Shown here: positions 33,582-45,320 of the stretch, one piece after another | Layout: each line of letters opens with the position of its first letter | Position numbering within the stretch: the stretch's first letter is position 1 | From: Armigeres subalbatus | Taxonomy: Eukaryota; Arthropoda; Insecta; Diptera; Culicidae | Length of the DNA: 64,000 nt | Assembly: GCF_024139115.2 (NCBI RefSeq) | Contig: NC_085140.1 | Location: 418,884,283 to 418,948,282 of the forward strand | Direction of reading: 5' to 3' | The notes under the pieces: model-generated | Databases searched by the model: none | Seen by the model: the letters and a program-made list of their open reading frames with translations, nothing else | What the model was told of the DNA's origin: nothing | Made by a program: the position numbers and the translations under genes

Positions 33582-35050
33582 CCGGTGGAACTTCTGGAGG
33601 AATTTCTTCAAGAGCTACAGGAAGGATTTCCGGAGGAAATTCTGGAGGAATTCCGGAGGATCTCTCGAAAGAACTCCCTGATAAACTTCCGTAAGAATTC
33701 CAGGAGGTACTCCTGGAAGAATTCTTAAGGGACCTCCCGGAGGAACTCCCAAAGAAATTCTCGAAGGAACTTCTGGAGGAATTTGTAGATAAATTCCTAA
33801 AGAAAGCCTGAATAAAATCCCGGAGGAATTACTGGTGGAACTCCCGGAGGAATTTTCAGAGGAACAGCCGGTGTAAAACTCAAAATTGAATTTCTTGAGG
33901 AACTTCCAAAATCCCATTTCCCGTGAAATTCCTGCCAAATATCTTCCAGGAATTCCCTGTGAAGTTCCTGGGGGGATTCCTGGAGGAATTCTTAGAAAAC
34001 CCCTTGGAGGAGCTTCCGGAGGAACTCCCACAAGCACTTCCGGAGGAATTCCCTGAAATAATTATTGGTGAAGTTCCTGAAGGAATTTCCGGTGTAATAT
34101 CTGAAGAAATTCTAGGAACAATAGCAGGAGGAAGAGAAATTCCTGGATGGAATCCTGAAAGTATTTGCAGATGAATTGCTGAAGTCCCGGGGGTTTCTTT
34201 AGAAGAAAATCCTGGAAGAACTCTTAGAGGAACTCTCAAATTAATTTCCGAATAAAATTCTGTAATAAATTTCGTGTGAAGTCCGCAAAAACTTCCAGGA
34301 CGATGCCACGGAAAAATTCGGAGAAATTCCTAAAGGAATTCCTGGAGAAGTACCTGAAGGAATTTCCAAAAAAATACTTGGAAGAACTTCCGGGGAAATA
34401 CTTGGACGAATTCCTGGAGAAATTACTAAAGAAATTTCTAGAGGAATTCTTGGATGATATTCTGAAGTAATTGCGAAAAGAATTCCAGAATGAAATCCTA
34501 GAGGATTTCGCTATGTAATTTATGTAGGTATTCCTGGAAAAAAATATGGAAGTTATCCCGGAGGTATTAAAGAAAGAGTGCCTATAGGTACTCCCGAAGA
34601 AGTTCCTAGCAGAATTTCTTAAGAATTTTTTTTATAGATTTACAAGTGTAATTATGGAGCGAAGCTGGAGGATTTCCGTCATAAATTTCTGAAGAAACTT
34701 CTGGAGGAATTATGGGAGGAAGTTCCGTATGTATTCTTGAAGGAACTCTCGAATGGATTCCTGAAATAAATACCGTAGATTTTTCTGGAAGAATAGCTGA
34801 AGAAATGTCTGAGAAGAAAAGAAATCTTCAAGGAATTTCCTTATGAATTTCATAAAAAAAATTTAGTGAAGGGTTTCTATATAATTTTTAGGAGGAATTA
34901 CAATTATATGAGAAGGATTTTCGAACGATTTCCAGAGGAATTCGTGGACAACTTTCCGGAGGAATATATGAAGTTCCCGGGGATTTTCTAGAAGGATTTC
35001 TTGTAGAAACATATTATTTTGTAGGAGGTAGAGAAAAGGAAAATATCGCA

Positions 35051-36651
35051 TCAAGTATGAAAACCTCAAGGAGAAAATGAGATAACGACAAAGTAGATGA
35101 AATAAAAAAAACGGTTTATGAATTTCTTAACGAACACCTAGAAAGTCAGAAAAGCACTAGATAAGATTTAAAATTAGGTTGGATTATAAATTATGTACGG
35201 ATCTTCAGATCTGATGACCAGATAAATACCATGTTTTGATTCACTTCAAATTTGTTTTATTTTTTAATGAACCATTGTTAATAAATATCAAAAATCTTAG
35301 CAATGAAAATATAGGTTACTTGGTTGTTTGCTTGATTTTCGTCAGCTTCAATGCGCTAAATTTAAATGTTTTCAAACCAGACGCGCCCGACGTTGTGACA
35401 CTGATAATTTAGAACATTTAGTACAACAATGCGTTACGCGTCACACACTATTGCGCTACTATTGTACAATAGCAACGCACTATTGTAATCCAGCCTTGAC
35501 CAACTGAGGACAGAAGAGACTATTCGGCAATCCTATGGTCAGCTAGCTAATGGGTTTTCCACAACATAAAAAAACTCACAATCACTTCACGGAATCCTGC
35601 ATACCCTAATAAGTTTTTGGGAATCATTCGAAGTTCAACCACCTATTTCTGAATATGATTGGATCATGTGCCCATGTTTAGGGAAATTCATTTCAGTACC
35701 CGTTCAATCTTTAAACCGTTTAGGGGGGGGGGGGGCGACGAACCCCCGGCCCCCCTCTGGCTAGCCCTTGCAAACATTGAAAAGGAATCTGGGAAATTAG
35801 GCACTTTCTGAAAAAAATACAATATCCGACAAGACGAGCCTTTCATTGTCAGATAAGGGTATTAGTTTTGTAGGAAATCGTATACATTTCTAGCATGAAA
35901 AGTCGAATGTCCACATGAGAGACACTTTTCAATACCCACTAATTCGCTAATATGTAGGCTAGTTTTGTATTTCTTGCAATATTTTCACCACAGCACGATG
36001 GGCAAAGCTATTTTCTTTAGATCTCTGCTAAAAAATCCAGTATAGATGTCAGTATGGCTTTGTAATAATCGAGAGAGAAAGTGATCAAAAGGAGTTTCTT
36101 TTTTTTTACATAACAATCGAATTGTTTTAATGTGTAAAACAAGTTCTCATCAGAGATGAACCTCGGACTGCAAGTCTTAAGAAGGGTTCGTACACTATTT
36201 ATATAACGCGAAAATTGACTTTTTTCAATCCCCATCAACCCCCTCGTAGCGTTTGATAAAAGAGTTCTCAAATTGGAGACGAGTCAGCCTCGGGCTGAAA
36301 GTCTCCCTAATAAAGACAATAAAAAAATGTTCTAAAATTTAAATAGTTCGTATCGTTCAGGCAGATACCCTCCCACCCCATAATGCGTTATCTAAGTTGT
36401 GAATGAGCCGTTACTGAAAAAACATTCTCACCGATTTACACCGCACCGTACCTATAGTACGACTGTCGACCGAAGCGATTCGCTTACTTTTACCGCGACG
36501 AAAATAAGTAGGTACTTACAAAATCTACACAACACGCACCGCACTAATAAATTATTTTTCTGGCTGTCCGAAGCAGAAAAATGAACGCGCGCCCGCAACA
36601 TTCAAAACCGTACTGACGAGCAAAACAAAACACGCACTAGGGTAGGAGTAC
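35051..36651. other. intergenic; 13-base poly-G tract at 35723-35735
   Basis: No gene. GCCTCGGGCTGAAAGTCTCC at 36289 followed by CTAATAAAGACAATAAA looks like a transposon 3' tail with a polyadenylation signal. Confidence 0.45.
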
Positions 36652-37260
36652 CAGTTATAGTAATATTAGTATCTGTTTGATGTATATAATAATACGGAAT
36701 ACACATGGATTACATAAAATCCAAGCGTTAACTAAAAGTATTTCTTTTCTACCTTTTGCTGTTAATTTTTTTACCGTAATTATCTACATTAGTTTTGCCG
36801 AAAAGTTGAGAAGGACAAGGATGTTATCAATCATTTAATAATTTGCGTTTGATCATTTAGCTGAATTTAGAAACTGAATTTCAAAATGTGTTGTATCGTG
36901 GACTAGTGCGAAGGTTTTTTACAACTCTGCCTAACGGTTCGTTGTTTGAATTCCACTAGTAGCGGAGTTATAACTATAGTTTCAGTAACTTAGACTAAAT
37001 GATAACAAAATTCCAATAATTTAGTTTAAGTTACTGCAACTAGCACTATAGCTCCGTTATTAGTTGAATTCTAACAACGAACCATTAGAAAAAGTTGTAG
37101 AAAAACCCTCGCACTAGAAGTTCACCATACAACACATTTTGAAATTCAGCTTCTGGAATGAGTTAATGACAAACTACTAAATGATCGAACGCAAATTACT
37201 AAATGATCGAAAACATCCTTGGAAAAAAGGCTTTGTGCTAATGATTACTGTTATAGTCCA
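36652..37260. mobile_element. foldback element with arms of about 300 bp
   Basis: AAACTGAATTTCAAAATGTG (36873) pairs with CACATTTTGAAATTCAGCTT (37134), and ACTAGTAGCGGAGTTATAAC pairs with ACTATAGCTCCGTTATTAGT. The pairing extends outward to AAGGATGTT / AACATCCTTGG and CCAGTTATAGTAAT / ATTACTGTTATAG. The loop is near 37005-37020. Confidence 0.85.
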
Positions 37261-37363
37261 TTTAAAAACAAGTGGATGAGTAGCGATTTGGCATGTGTCT
37301 GTTTTCCACGCATGTGAGTTTAAAAAACCGATGATATTGGTGTCTCATTAGTTTATTAAAATA

Positions 37364-37470
37364 GGGCTCTGCACGGACGAATCTATTTCTCTTTCGTTCT
37401 TCATGAAATTTGAAATTGACTGGCCTTGTTGTTTTCTAATTTCTAAGACAAAGCAGTCCGTGCAGTGCCC
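37364..37470. mobile_element. 107-bp TA-flanked MITE (GGGCTCTGCACGGAC)
   Basis: Ends GGGCTCTGCACGGAC and GTCCGTGCAGTGCCC are inverted; TA on both sides. Confidence 0.8.
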
Positions 37471-38424
37471 TATAGCCTTAATATATCACGGATACCACCG
37501 TTATTGGTACACTGACCCTACCGATGAACTGTGTGAATGCAACCGTAGCAGCACTGACAACCAAGCGAAAGAGTACCTGTCGCCGAAACGAGAGAGTGAG
37601 TACATACCAAATGCGTGATGGGAAGTGAGTGGAAAACAGTTCTGCCGCCGCCGGACAGTTGCGAGCGTAAGCAGCTACCATCATTATCATCATCATCATC
37701 ATTAGTAATACGCGTTGCGCTTAGAAAACACCACGTGCATCTTGCCAACCATCTCTAGAATTTGTGGTTGAGAGACATTCACGGTATTAATATGCGCCCC
37801 AGTGAATTGAAAGTCGTTCGTTCGACTTGAACGCGAATTAAGCGTCTTATAACAATTTTAGCAACATCAAGTAGAAAATGTCACACTTTTGACATGCCAA
37901 TGGGTTGATCAATTCACTTGCCCAATTCAAACTTAATTTTAGAGTTATGTCTCAAATTTGATCGAACAGAAGTCCTGGTCTTTTCACTCTACTTAGGATT
38001 CAATCCAGGTTCAGACGGATTTGTAAAAACCATCTGAGAGTTAAGCGGAGGCGAAGAAATTGGACATAGTCCTTTACCTGCATAAAATAACAGATCCTCA
38101 TTGTTGTGCGCTTTGTTCAAAATTTGAAATTGAAAAAGAATTACTTGAAATTTTGGTGTTTTACCTTACTTTAGATGGTTTGAATGAACAATATTAAAAT
38201 CGATCAAACGTATTCCAATTATCTAGAGATGGTCAATCAAAGCCATATTTAAAATATCGATAATGACTTGTTAGATATTTCATGCGGATGTTGTACGAAA
38301 TCAATACCGGTAACCAGCAGCTGTTTTGCACACCCGGACAGTGAGATATGTACTTCATGTGAGCAAATAGTTACTTTTTACACCTGTTATGTTCAGCTTA
38401 GAAAATTATTTAAAGTTGTTTGTG
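37471..38424. other. intergenic; CpG-richer patch and (ATC)n
   Basis: 37500-37700 is less AT-rich, contains AGAGAGTGAGTACA (donor-like) and a TCATCATCATCATCATCA run at about 37684. No protein family recognised. Confidence 0.35.
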
Positions 38425-38556
38425 GTATTATCTTCACAGCGTTTTTGTTCGGCATTCTTGCAACATGCCCTGTCCATTGTATCCTTCCAGCTTTTGCCTC
38501 CTCCTGGATGCTGGATTCGCTGTAGAGTTGGATCAGTTCCCCACGCCAGTTGGCAC
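38425..38556 (-). mobile_element. LINE reverse transcriptase C-terminal scrap
   Basis: Minus-strand reading ELIQLYSESSIQEEAKAGRI then QWTGHVARMPNKNAVKII matches the C-terminal block of RTE/R4-like LINEs (compare LIQHGRLRWAGHVVRMPEER in the 14950-17880 element). Everything else is gone. Confidence 0.75.
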
Positions 38557-38674
38557 TTCATGGGCTCTTGTGTGCTTTGAGTGGCACACGGTCGCTTTGC
38601 TATGGCCTGCTTGCGGACACATGTAGCTTTTTGTAGATCTTGTAGCATTTTGTAGATTAAATAAAAAGTACTAA

Positions 38675-38715
38675 ACTCGTCTTAGACAGTTGAAGACATT
38701 CCACAAAAAAAAGCT
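38675..38715 (+). repeat. 3' fragment of the hammerhead-bearing repeat
   Basis: AACTCGTCTTAGACAGTTGA then GACATTCCACAAAAAAAAGC matches 10095-10145 with changes. Confidence 0.55.
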
Positions 38716-39026
38716 TAAATACTTTTTCTGGTTTTTTGTAGATGTTTAAAAAAGCCCACTGTCAAACCACAACACGTCCTAGGTAGGCGCCCTAACTGTT
38801 GTGTCGTGGGAGGGGTCGTTAAGCCCTTGAACATTGTCCCTGCTACCCCAGCCCAGGCGGACTCTGTCGCACTCGAAACGCTCACCACCAATCCAAAATT
38901 TGCTGCTTCACGTTTCAGGCCACCTTTTAACGTTTCAGGCCACCGTACGTTGTAGGCGAATCCTCGGTCCTCCAGCACATTGACAAGTATCCGCTCCAAA
39001 TGATGTTGTGAAATTTGCAGTGCCAC
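38715..39026 (-). CDS. unrecognised open frame, 103 codons
   Basis: Open on the minus strand and moderately GC-rich. Starts MALQISQHHLERILVNVLED and contains a small internal duplication (ETLKGGLK, from a doubled ACGTTTCAGGCCACC). No domain recognised. It overlaps transposon debris at its 3' end, so a retroelement remnant is as likely as a gene. Confidence 0.25.
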   Translation of the reverse strand: MALQISQHHLERILVNVLEDRGFAYNVRWPETLKGGLKREAANFGLVVSVSSATESAWAGVAGTMFKGLTTPPTTQQLGRLPRTCCGLTVGFFKHLQKTRKSI

Positions 39027-39649
39027 GAACCGAGCTTCTAATCCCTAGCTCCTTAGAAATTCGCAGTTTTCGAATGTGCGCCTTAAAAACCGCCCTATGG
39101 TATCAGCGCCCCCTTAAAATATAAGCGACTAAGTAGCTCATATTTTACGACGACAGGGCTGCGGTTGATATAATATTCTGTGGGTGGCCGATGCGATGGC
39201 GCTTCCATCGATTTTTCTTGTGTTTGGCATTTGCGCACTACCGCCATCTGATTGCCGTTGGACACAGTGATTTTAGCATTGGGCGGCAATGTTTCCGTGG
39301 CGATGATTTTGATTGCATTTTGTTCTAAGTGAAATGTATGTTTCTCTGTTACAATATTTTTTTTCGCTTACTTCATATGATGAGAATGACTATTTCCAAC
39401 CTGAAAATTTCCTAAACCGGATCGGGAATCGAACCCAGCCACCTAAGAATCTTCTTCGCTGCTGCAGTGGCTGCGTTCTAGGAAATTTTCTTCGGCTCGT
39501 TTCTGCTGATTCCTACACGGAAGAAAAAAGTACTTAAAATTGAGTATTTGTAAAAATAATTTTGAGTTATTTTTTCTCTTCTCTTTCATCCACTCTTTCT
39601 TTTGTTGTCAAAAACAAAAGAGCCAAACAATCCAACGACGCCTGTTCAA

Positions 39650-39812
39650 TACGGGAAGCCAATTTTGAGTTTTATTACCTGAGGTCGAAATTGAGTGAAT
39701 TAAACATACATTTGGGTAAATAAATTTTCCGTTGGGTACTTTTTTAACATGGGAGTAAAGGCAAACTACTTCGACCCTACTTACTCAATTTTGGCTTCCC
39801 GTACGGATGTTC
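39650..39812. mobile_element. MITE-like inverted repeat (ACGGGAAGCCAATTTTGAGT)
   Basis: ACGGGAAGCCAATTTTGAGT at the left and ACTCAATTTTGGCTTCCCGT at the right are inverted with one change. Inner arms GAGGTCGAA / TTCGACCCTA. Confidence 0.75.
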
Positions 39813-40116
39813 GAGGTTGGGAGCTTTCCCCTTAGGATGATCACCAAACGCCGTTGATAGCCCAACCTTTAAGGTGACTCGGGGAGGCACTACACACCGT
39901 GTTATTTTTCCTATCTTGTGTCTTTTTCTAGCATTGTCACCTCGTAATTTTGGAGCGGCGTATTTCGGTTATCAGTTGTTTGATGAAACTGTAAATGTAT
40001 CAGCATGTTGATTGCGAGTAAGCATGCGCCAGTGATACTTTTTCAAAATAATTTTTGCTGCAGAAAAAAATTAGGCATTCCAAGATGAAAATGATGACTA
40101 TTTGATGATTGTTCAT

Positions 40117-40781
40117 TAGAGTGATTCAAATTTTGACTTTTTCGCTCCCCTATGCTTAAACGATGACATTTGCTGTTTTATTAATCCTCCTAAATTTTTA
40201 GCTGATTTGGATGTAACTAGACTGAGCACGAGCAGTTTGAAGTTTGTATGAAAATTACTATGAAAACAGTCACTTTCGTGGAAAACCGTTCCGTAACGTT
40301 ACTCATTTCTAAAAATATACAACTTTATTGGCAACATAGAAAATGTTGCAATGAAACTGGTCGTCTTTGTTGCGAAACGATTATGTGCTTGTAAGAAAAG
40401 TAATTGGGAAAATACTGAATCGTGGTAAATTCAATTTACCACGTAAAAGAATAACATCAATATCAATAATGAGCATTTTTGTTTTCTTTATAACTTTGTT
40501 TACAAAAGTCAGATCACTTCGCAACAACAACTGTCCTATAACTAAGGAAGTATTCTATGAAGTCATCGGGTCAATTACATTTGAATATTTGATGGCTTGC
40601 AACACGGAACGGTCTTTTGCTTTAGTGACGATTTCTATAGTAATTTCCATACAAACTTCAAACTGCTCGTGCTCAGTCTAGTTACATCCAAATCAGCTAA
40701 AAATTTAGGAGGATTAATAAAACAGCAAATGTCATCGTTTAAGCATAGGGGAGCGAAAAAGTCAAAATTTGAATCACTCTA
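40117..40781. mobile_element. hAT-like MITE with arms of about 150 bp and 8-bp target duplication
   Basis: TAGAGTGATTCAAATTTTGA at the left matches the complement of TCAAAATTTGAATCACTCTA at the right, continuing through CTCCCCTATGCTTAAACGAT and ACTGAGCACGAGCAGTTTGA. TTGTTCAT is duplicated at 40109-40116 and 40782-40789. Open frames inside are artefacts. Confidence 0.9.
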
Positions 40782-40789
40782 TTGTTCAT

Positions 40790-41307
40790 GCTTCCCGTGT
40801 CACCTTAACGATGGGATTTTCTATTATGAGCCACTGGGGTCTAAGACTGACTTCGTGGCGGGTGCTCTTTGTTCAAGTTTGCGTCGATAAAGGTTTAAGC
40901 GGTACACTATCAGCAACGGTTGCGGCAGCCGAATGTGATTTACTTATAGACAGGGGAGGGGGAGGTTGGACTTAGCCCCCCTCCACCCCAGAGAAAAAAT
41001 TTTAGAAGACATTTCTTTTCCGAACCCTCTTAAATTAATAAAAGACCAATTTTCTGGCTACGCCACTGCTTATGGATCCTGTACACCTCCGGTGCACAGT
41101 GGCGGAAATTTTTCGTGATTTTCGTGAAGCTCATATTTTTTTTAAATTTAACATATCTATTGAATGAGCTAGTTACACAATTTTTTTATTGTAGCTTGTA
41201 AATTAAATTTTTGGTGTCTTGTTGAAGTTAATTCCGTAAAGTGTGTCCCAAACAAATATGTATGAGAAAATGAAATTTGGCTAAAATTTTTTGGGAAAGA
41301 TTCGAAA
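40790..41307. other. intergenic
   Basis: No gene recognised. Confidence 0.3.
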
Positions 41308-41319
41308 AGATCTGGTAAT

Positions 41320-41753
41320 TTTTTTTTATTCGTATATTTATTTGGTAGGCACTCTGTGTTCTTAACCGCTACTGTGCCGTGATCTACTATGGTACTCTGC
41401 TGTCCAGAGTCCACACAGAATCTATTTTTAGATGTCCATAATTCGTTATTGTTGTCGTTGCCAGTCCATATCATCGTGAGTCCATTGTGTTCATTTGTCC
41501 ATGTGGTGAATCCAGTGACCGTTGCTTTGTTTGGTTGCCATTAATCGAAGCACGTTGGAGGAATGCCTCCGAGAAGAACAGATTTGTCAGTCGTCATCAG
41601 GCAGCCGTGTCGATGAGGCGCGTTCCCCAAAACGCCACCGTACGGACTGCGCTTCTGGTGACTGACAAGGGTTTGGTGGAGGGGCTGGGAATCGAACCCA
41701 TGACCATTCGCTTATGAGGCGAACGTGTAGCCAACTACGCTACGAGACCCCCT
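41320..41753 (-). mobile_element. tRNA-derived SINE, 434 bp, 12-bp target duplication
   Basis: AGATCTGGTAAT is exactly duplicated at 41308-41319 and 41754-41765. The minus strand begins with a tRNA-like head bearing consensus A box TAGCGTAGTTGG and B box GGTTCGATTCC, and ends in poly(A) (T run at 41320-41327). The body includes a CpG-rich part. The plus-strand 76-codon frame is incidental. Confidence 0.92.
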
Positions 41754-41765
41754 AGATCTGGTAAT

Positions 41766-41946
41766 ATGTATTAAAATCTATTTTTTTGTCTACTTTCCGG
41801 TGGTTAGTGTGGTGAATTGCGCATAGCTGCGCCAAAGCGGGAAGTTGACTGGTGCAATGTTAGAATGAGGACGCTGTCTTTGTTCTAGATTCTAGGGCCT
41901 GGGTTTGCGGAAGCCCTCGGATAACATAAAGTATGTCGGAAAACCA

Positions 41947-41980
<34 letters not shown>

Positions 41981-42514
41981 ACTACCATCTATTGTAGCAA
42001 GGCACCTGTCGATAGCACTGGCCATATCTGACAAACGAATTGATCATGCTTATACTAATGTTTGTATATCATCAAACTCCTGTATGAAGGGCCAAAAATG
42101 GGTGGGGTGGTTCCATAAGCAGAGACACTTATGCGAATCCACGGGATGAATAGAGAATCTCCTTCCAGAAGAAAGTTCGTACACACAATAATATAATCTA
42201 GCCCAAGAGATGGGGAGAAGAGCCCGCCCTTTATCCACGAGATGTTAACAATAGGAAGTTGGCGATTCCACTCTTCCTATCCAAATCGCTTCAATCGGGT
42301 GCCCTGATGGTTATATATATACTTTTTTATATAAATTATTGTATGTAATGGGATATAATGTAATTGTGTATAATGGAATTCTCTCACCAAATTTCGGTGC
42401 GTGAAAAATACAATGTTTGATGGGCGAGATCCTTTCTTCACCACCAGTTTTGAGAATGCTTCGGTTTTGAGCCAATGTCTTGAAAAACACAGACGTCTAA
42501 GACGGGACACGATT
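41766..42514. other. intergenic with a (GAT)n microsatellite
   Basis: GAT repeats lie at about 41951-41980. TATGTCGGAAAACCATTTT just before them also occurs at 46241, next to the right direct repeat. Confidence 0.5.
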
Positions 42515-42967
42515 GGTCACAATCAAAATAATTTTTTCTTCGCGGGGTTTCTTGATGGCATTCGATTTGCCAGTGATATTTGAATGTAATACCACATTTT
42601 ATCCATTTCCGCTTTCAACCCATCCACATCAACTGGAAGGGGTTCGTCCATAGCCTGCTTCTGATTTAGCTGTCGGTCCCACGATACGCCGCTATAGCTC
42701 TTTCAATCCTTCCTTGCAGGCATTGCTGGGTCTCCAGGTCCGAAATCATCGGCACTCATCTGCGACTCGGTGCACTCCGGTCGACCAACGGAATGCCGAC
42801 TTTTGGCACAATAATTCGAGATCTAGCTTTGAATTGAAAACTTTTTGCTGCAGACCATTGATTGAATGAATATGTATCTTGAGTGGAAAGCCATGAAGAT
42901 GACACTCATCCGACTGCGTTTTGTTATTGCCTAATTTTCTCAAAATTGCACGCGGCGAACCCTTCAT
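42515..42967 (-). pseudogene. degenerate coding remnant, family unknown
   Basis: The minus strand reads MKGSPRAILRKLGNNKTQSD then LHGFPLKIHIHSINGLQQKV for 73 codons. After a stop and frame change it is open again (DRQLNQKQAMDEPLPVDVDG, MWYYIQISLANRMPSRN). The pattern is of protein-coding origin with decay; I suspect a retroelement but cannot name it. Confidence 0.3.
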
Positions 42968-43282
42968 GAAAGGTACCGCCGTGCTTTCTGCACCCCGTTT
43001 ACTTGATTCTTATGGGTGAATAGCATTGCGGTGTATCGTTTGGCGCAGCCGTACCTTTCGACAGCCATTCGCCGCGTGAAGTTTTGTGCAAGTACCCATT
43101 TGGGAACATTGCAAACGCCGCGCAGTGTATCATATCCAGAAAATCTGACAATATGTTGCGCTTATCATAATGGGTATGATTATTTTGTTACATTTAGACA
43201 TGGAAAGTGAATTGAACAAGTCGCTTGGATTAAACGCGTCCAAACACCTTCGCTCAACTCACTTGAACGGACAGTAATCTCA

Positions 43283-44160
43283 CACCAAAAAAAATTGACT
43301 TTTACTCGTAATGTAATCAATGAAACTAATGTAAATACAGATCATGTAATCGTTTTCTCAATGTAATTATGCGTTGAAAATCATGCACATAAACAGAGCA
43401 TGAATTAAACCGTATAAATACATCACCTTTCCATTATTACTACATTCTATTGAAAACAATACTTTATTCACCCTGAAAATTCATTTATAAACCATTAAGT
43501 TTACATGATATTATGTGAACCGAAACTAAAGATGGCCACGCTTGCGACGATCACGGTACAATGTAAACAAAACATTCAATTCCATCAAGGCAGCTGCAAA
43601 TTCAGCGGGAAACCTTCGTTTTCTACCACCGTCATACTAAAGTGAAGTTTTTTCATTACTACTACAAAGCAGCATCCATGATGCTGCATTTCATCGGTGT
43701 ACTTCATCAGGCGTTTTCTTAAATCGATGGAAAAACTTCAAATTCTTGCACTTCATCCGGTCAGATAATTCCCCTTGACGATGCGCATGCGCTAACTCAG
43801 AGCATGTAAATTTACATTATCTAGCTAGAATTCGATCACGACGGGTTCGATACTGTATGATTGAATCGCCATAACTCAGAACCTCTTATTCTTTGGACAA
43901 CGTTGGTTTCAAGAAGTGAAGACGGTAGAGTGGTATCAGAACGGGCTATCACTCTGCGGACCTAAGTTCGATTCTCATGTTAACCGTTTTTTATTTATTT
44001 ATATAGCAAGTAGAATATGTAAATTTAAAACAACACTTAAATTTGAAATGATAAGTGATGCAAAGATAAAATGAAATGTAAATTTCTATCGTTTATCGTG
44101 CTCCAATTATGTGCATGATATTTGATGTAAATGTACATGATTCGTTCGAACAGTGCTGAA
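43283..44160. mobile_element. inverted-repeat element with tRNA-like insert
   Basis: ATCATGCACATAAACAGAGC (43380) is inverted against GCTCCAATTATGTGCATGAT (44100), and ATGTAAAT/CATGTA motifs recur near both ends. A tRNA-like head (TAGAGTGGTATC, then AGTTCGATTCTCATG) lies at about 43925-43985. Borders are approximate. Confidence 0.5.
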
Positions 44161-44168
44161 CATGTTCA

Positions 44169-44220
44169 ACTCTTGGCAAGTGAATTGCATTCAATTAAGT
44201 TGTTCAATTCACTTGCCCTT
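44169..44220. repeat. near-perfect palindrome GGCAAGTGAATTG...
   Basis: GGCAAGTGAATTGCATTCAA and its complement TTGTTCAATTCACTTGCC close a short loop. AAGTGAATTGAACAA at 43204 is the same arm. Confidence 0.6.
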
Positions 44221-44379
44221 TCAAAACGTAGCATTACGGTGAGATATTACGGCTTAACTTAATTACGCCTATTTTATTGTGCTTTCTCGATTTCGTATCC
44301 AATATCAGATATTTTTTGGGATTTAATAGATTACTTTTCGATACTTTCGCAAAAAAAAACTAGTTGAACGTACCCGACC

Positions 44380-44660
44380 TTGCTCGGGATTATACTACAG
44401 TCGCTCTCCACATCTCGATATTGAAGGGACCATCGAGATAGGGAGAGATCGAGGAATGGAAGGAAAATTTAAATGGGTACTAGATCCAAAACAGCTTGTT
44501 GCTATGAAAAACGACAACAAAACAAATATCATTACTTATTGTTGATCTGTAATATTGTTATCGTCCAAATATGGTCTAGTAGCTTAAAAATTTGAACTTA
44601 TCGACATAAGGAGAGTGAATCCAGAACAAAATACGATTACAACACATCGGGATAGAAAGA
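44380..44660. mobile_element. possible pogo/Tc1-like terminal fragment
   Basis: CTCTCCACATCTCGATATTG and CCATCGAGATAGGGAGAGAT are short inverted motifs of a type seen at mosquito pogo-like ends; TTTCGAGATAGGGAAG recurs at 44657. No transposase. Confidence 0.35.
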
Positions 44661-45186
44661 TTTCGAGATAGGGAAGTTATTAATATGTAGAAAGCCAAAA
44701 TGTATGTAGATTTGAGTGGCTTAAATTAGTATGGGAAAAAAATTTCTTTTTTTTTATGGGCCATCCTCTTATTCGGTTCTATTTGATGCCCTGATGCTCT
44801 GGACAAAATTTCAGCTAAATCGGTCAACGTTTAGGCGGTGCTCATCTCACAAGTAGGTAAAATATTTTGATCATATCATCCTTGAAAATGTGATAAAAAT
44901 CGTCACGTTTTCAAAAATCCTTAAGTCTTGAATGTCGGAATTCCATAGTTTTTCAAGCTCAAACAATCATTTTGTAAACTCTTATGCATCTATATATCTT
45001 TAGATCATAAATCTATAAATCTCTACGAATTTTGTTAATTAACATTTAAAATCAAAAAGTGTAACAAAACATAAGTAAATTGATCAGGATCACTTCCTTG
45101 CTGTTAAAAAATACCAGTGAGTTTAACCATTGCTTAGCGGTAATGTTTGCTAGCCAAATGTTGAATTCAATAAATTCGGCTCCGTA

Positions 45187-45320
45187 AGTGTGTGTGTGCA
45201 TAACGATCGTCATATGTTGGGTAGTTTAATTATAACGTGTATCGAACTTTTTGGACGCGAGTTGGCGCCACATGTGGGGTAGCCAGAATTTCGTGAGAGT
45301 GAATCATATTGTTAATACAT
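45187..45320 (+). repeat. left copy of a direct repeat of about 130 bp
   Basis: AAGTGTGTGTGTGCATAACG to GAATCATATTGTTAATACA; matches 45990-46123 including TTTTGGACGCGAGTTGGCGC and TTTCGTGAGAGTGAATCATA. Confidence 0.85.

Larger units (their letters stand above)
29840..35050. repeat. GGAATTC-type minisatellite domain, about 5 kb, interrupted by insertions
   Basis: Degenerate 9-15-bp units built on GGAGGAATTCC / GAATTCCTGGAGGAA run through 29840-30133, 31455-31640, 31885-32865 and 33585-35050, on either strand sense because the core is near-palindromic. Insertions at 30136-31453, about 31645-31860 and 32866-33581 break it. Open frames rich in PPG/EFLEE are repeat artefacts. The same repeat occurs at 54770-55560 and 57215-57990. 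Confidence 0.9.

Noticed and set aside
33615..34239. Collagen-like PPG/SSG frames of 119-140 codons
   Set aside because: They are translations of the GGAATTCC minisatellite and occur on both strands.
40367..40890. Plus-strand frames of about 100 codons
   Set aside because: They lie within the inverted arms of a hAT MITE.
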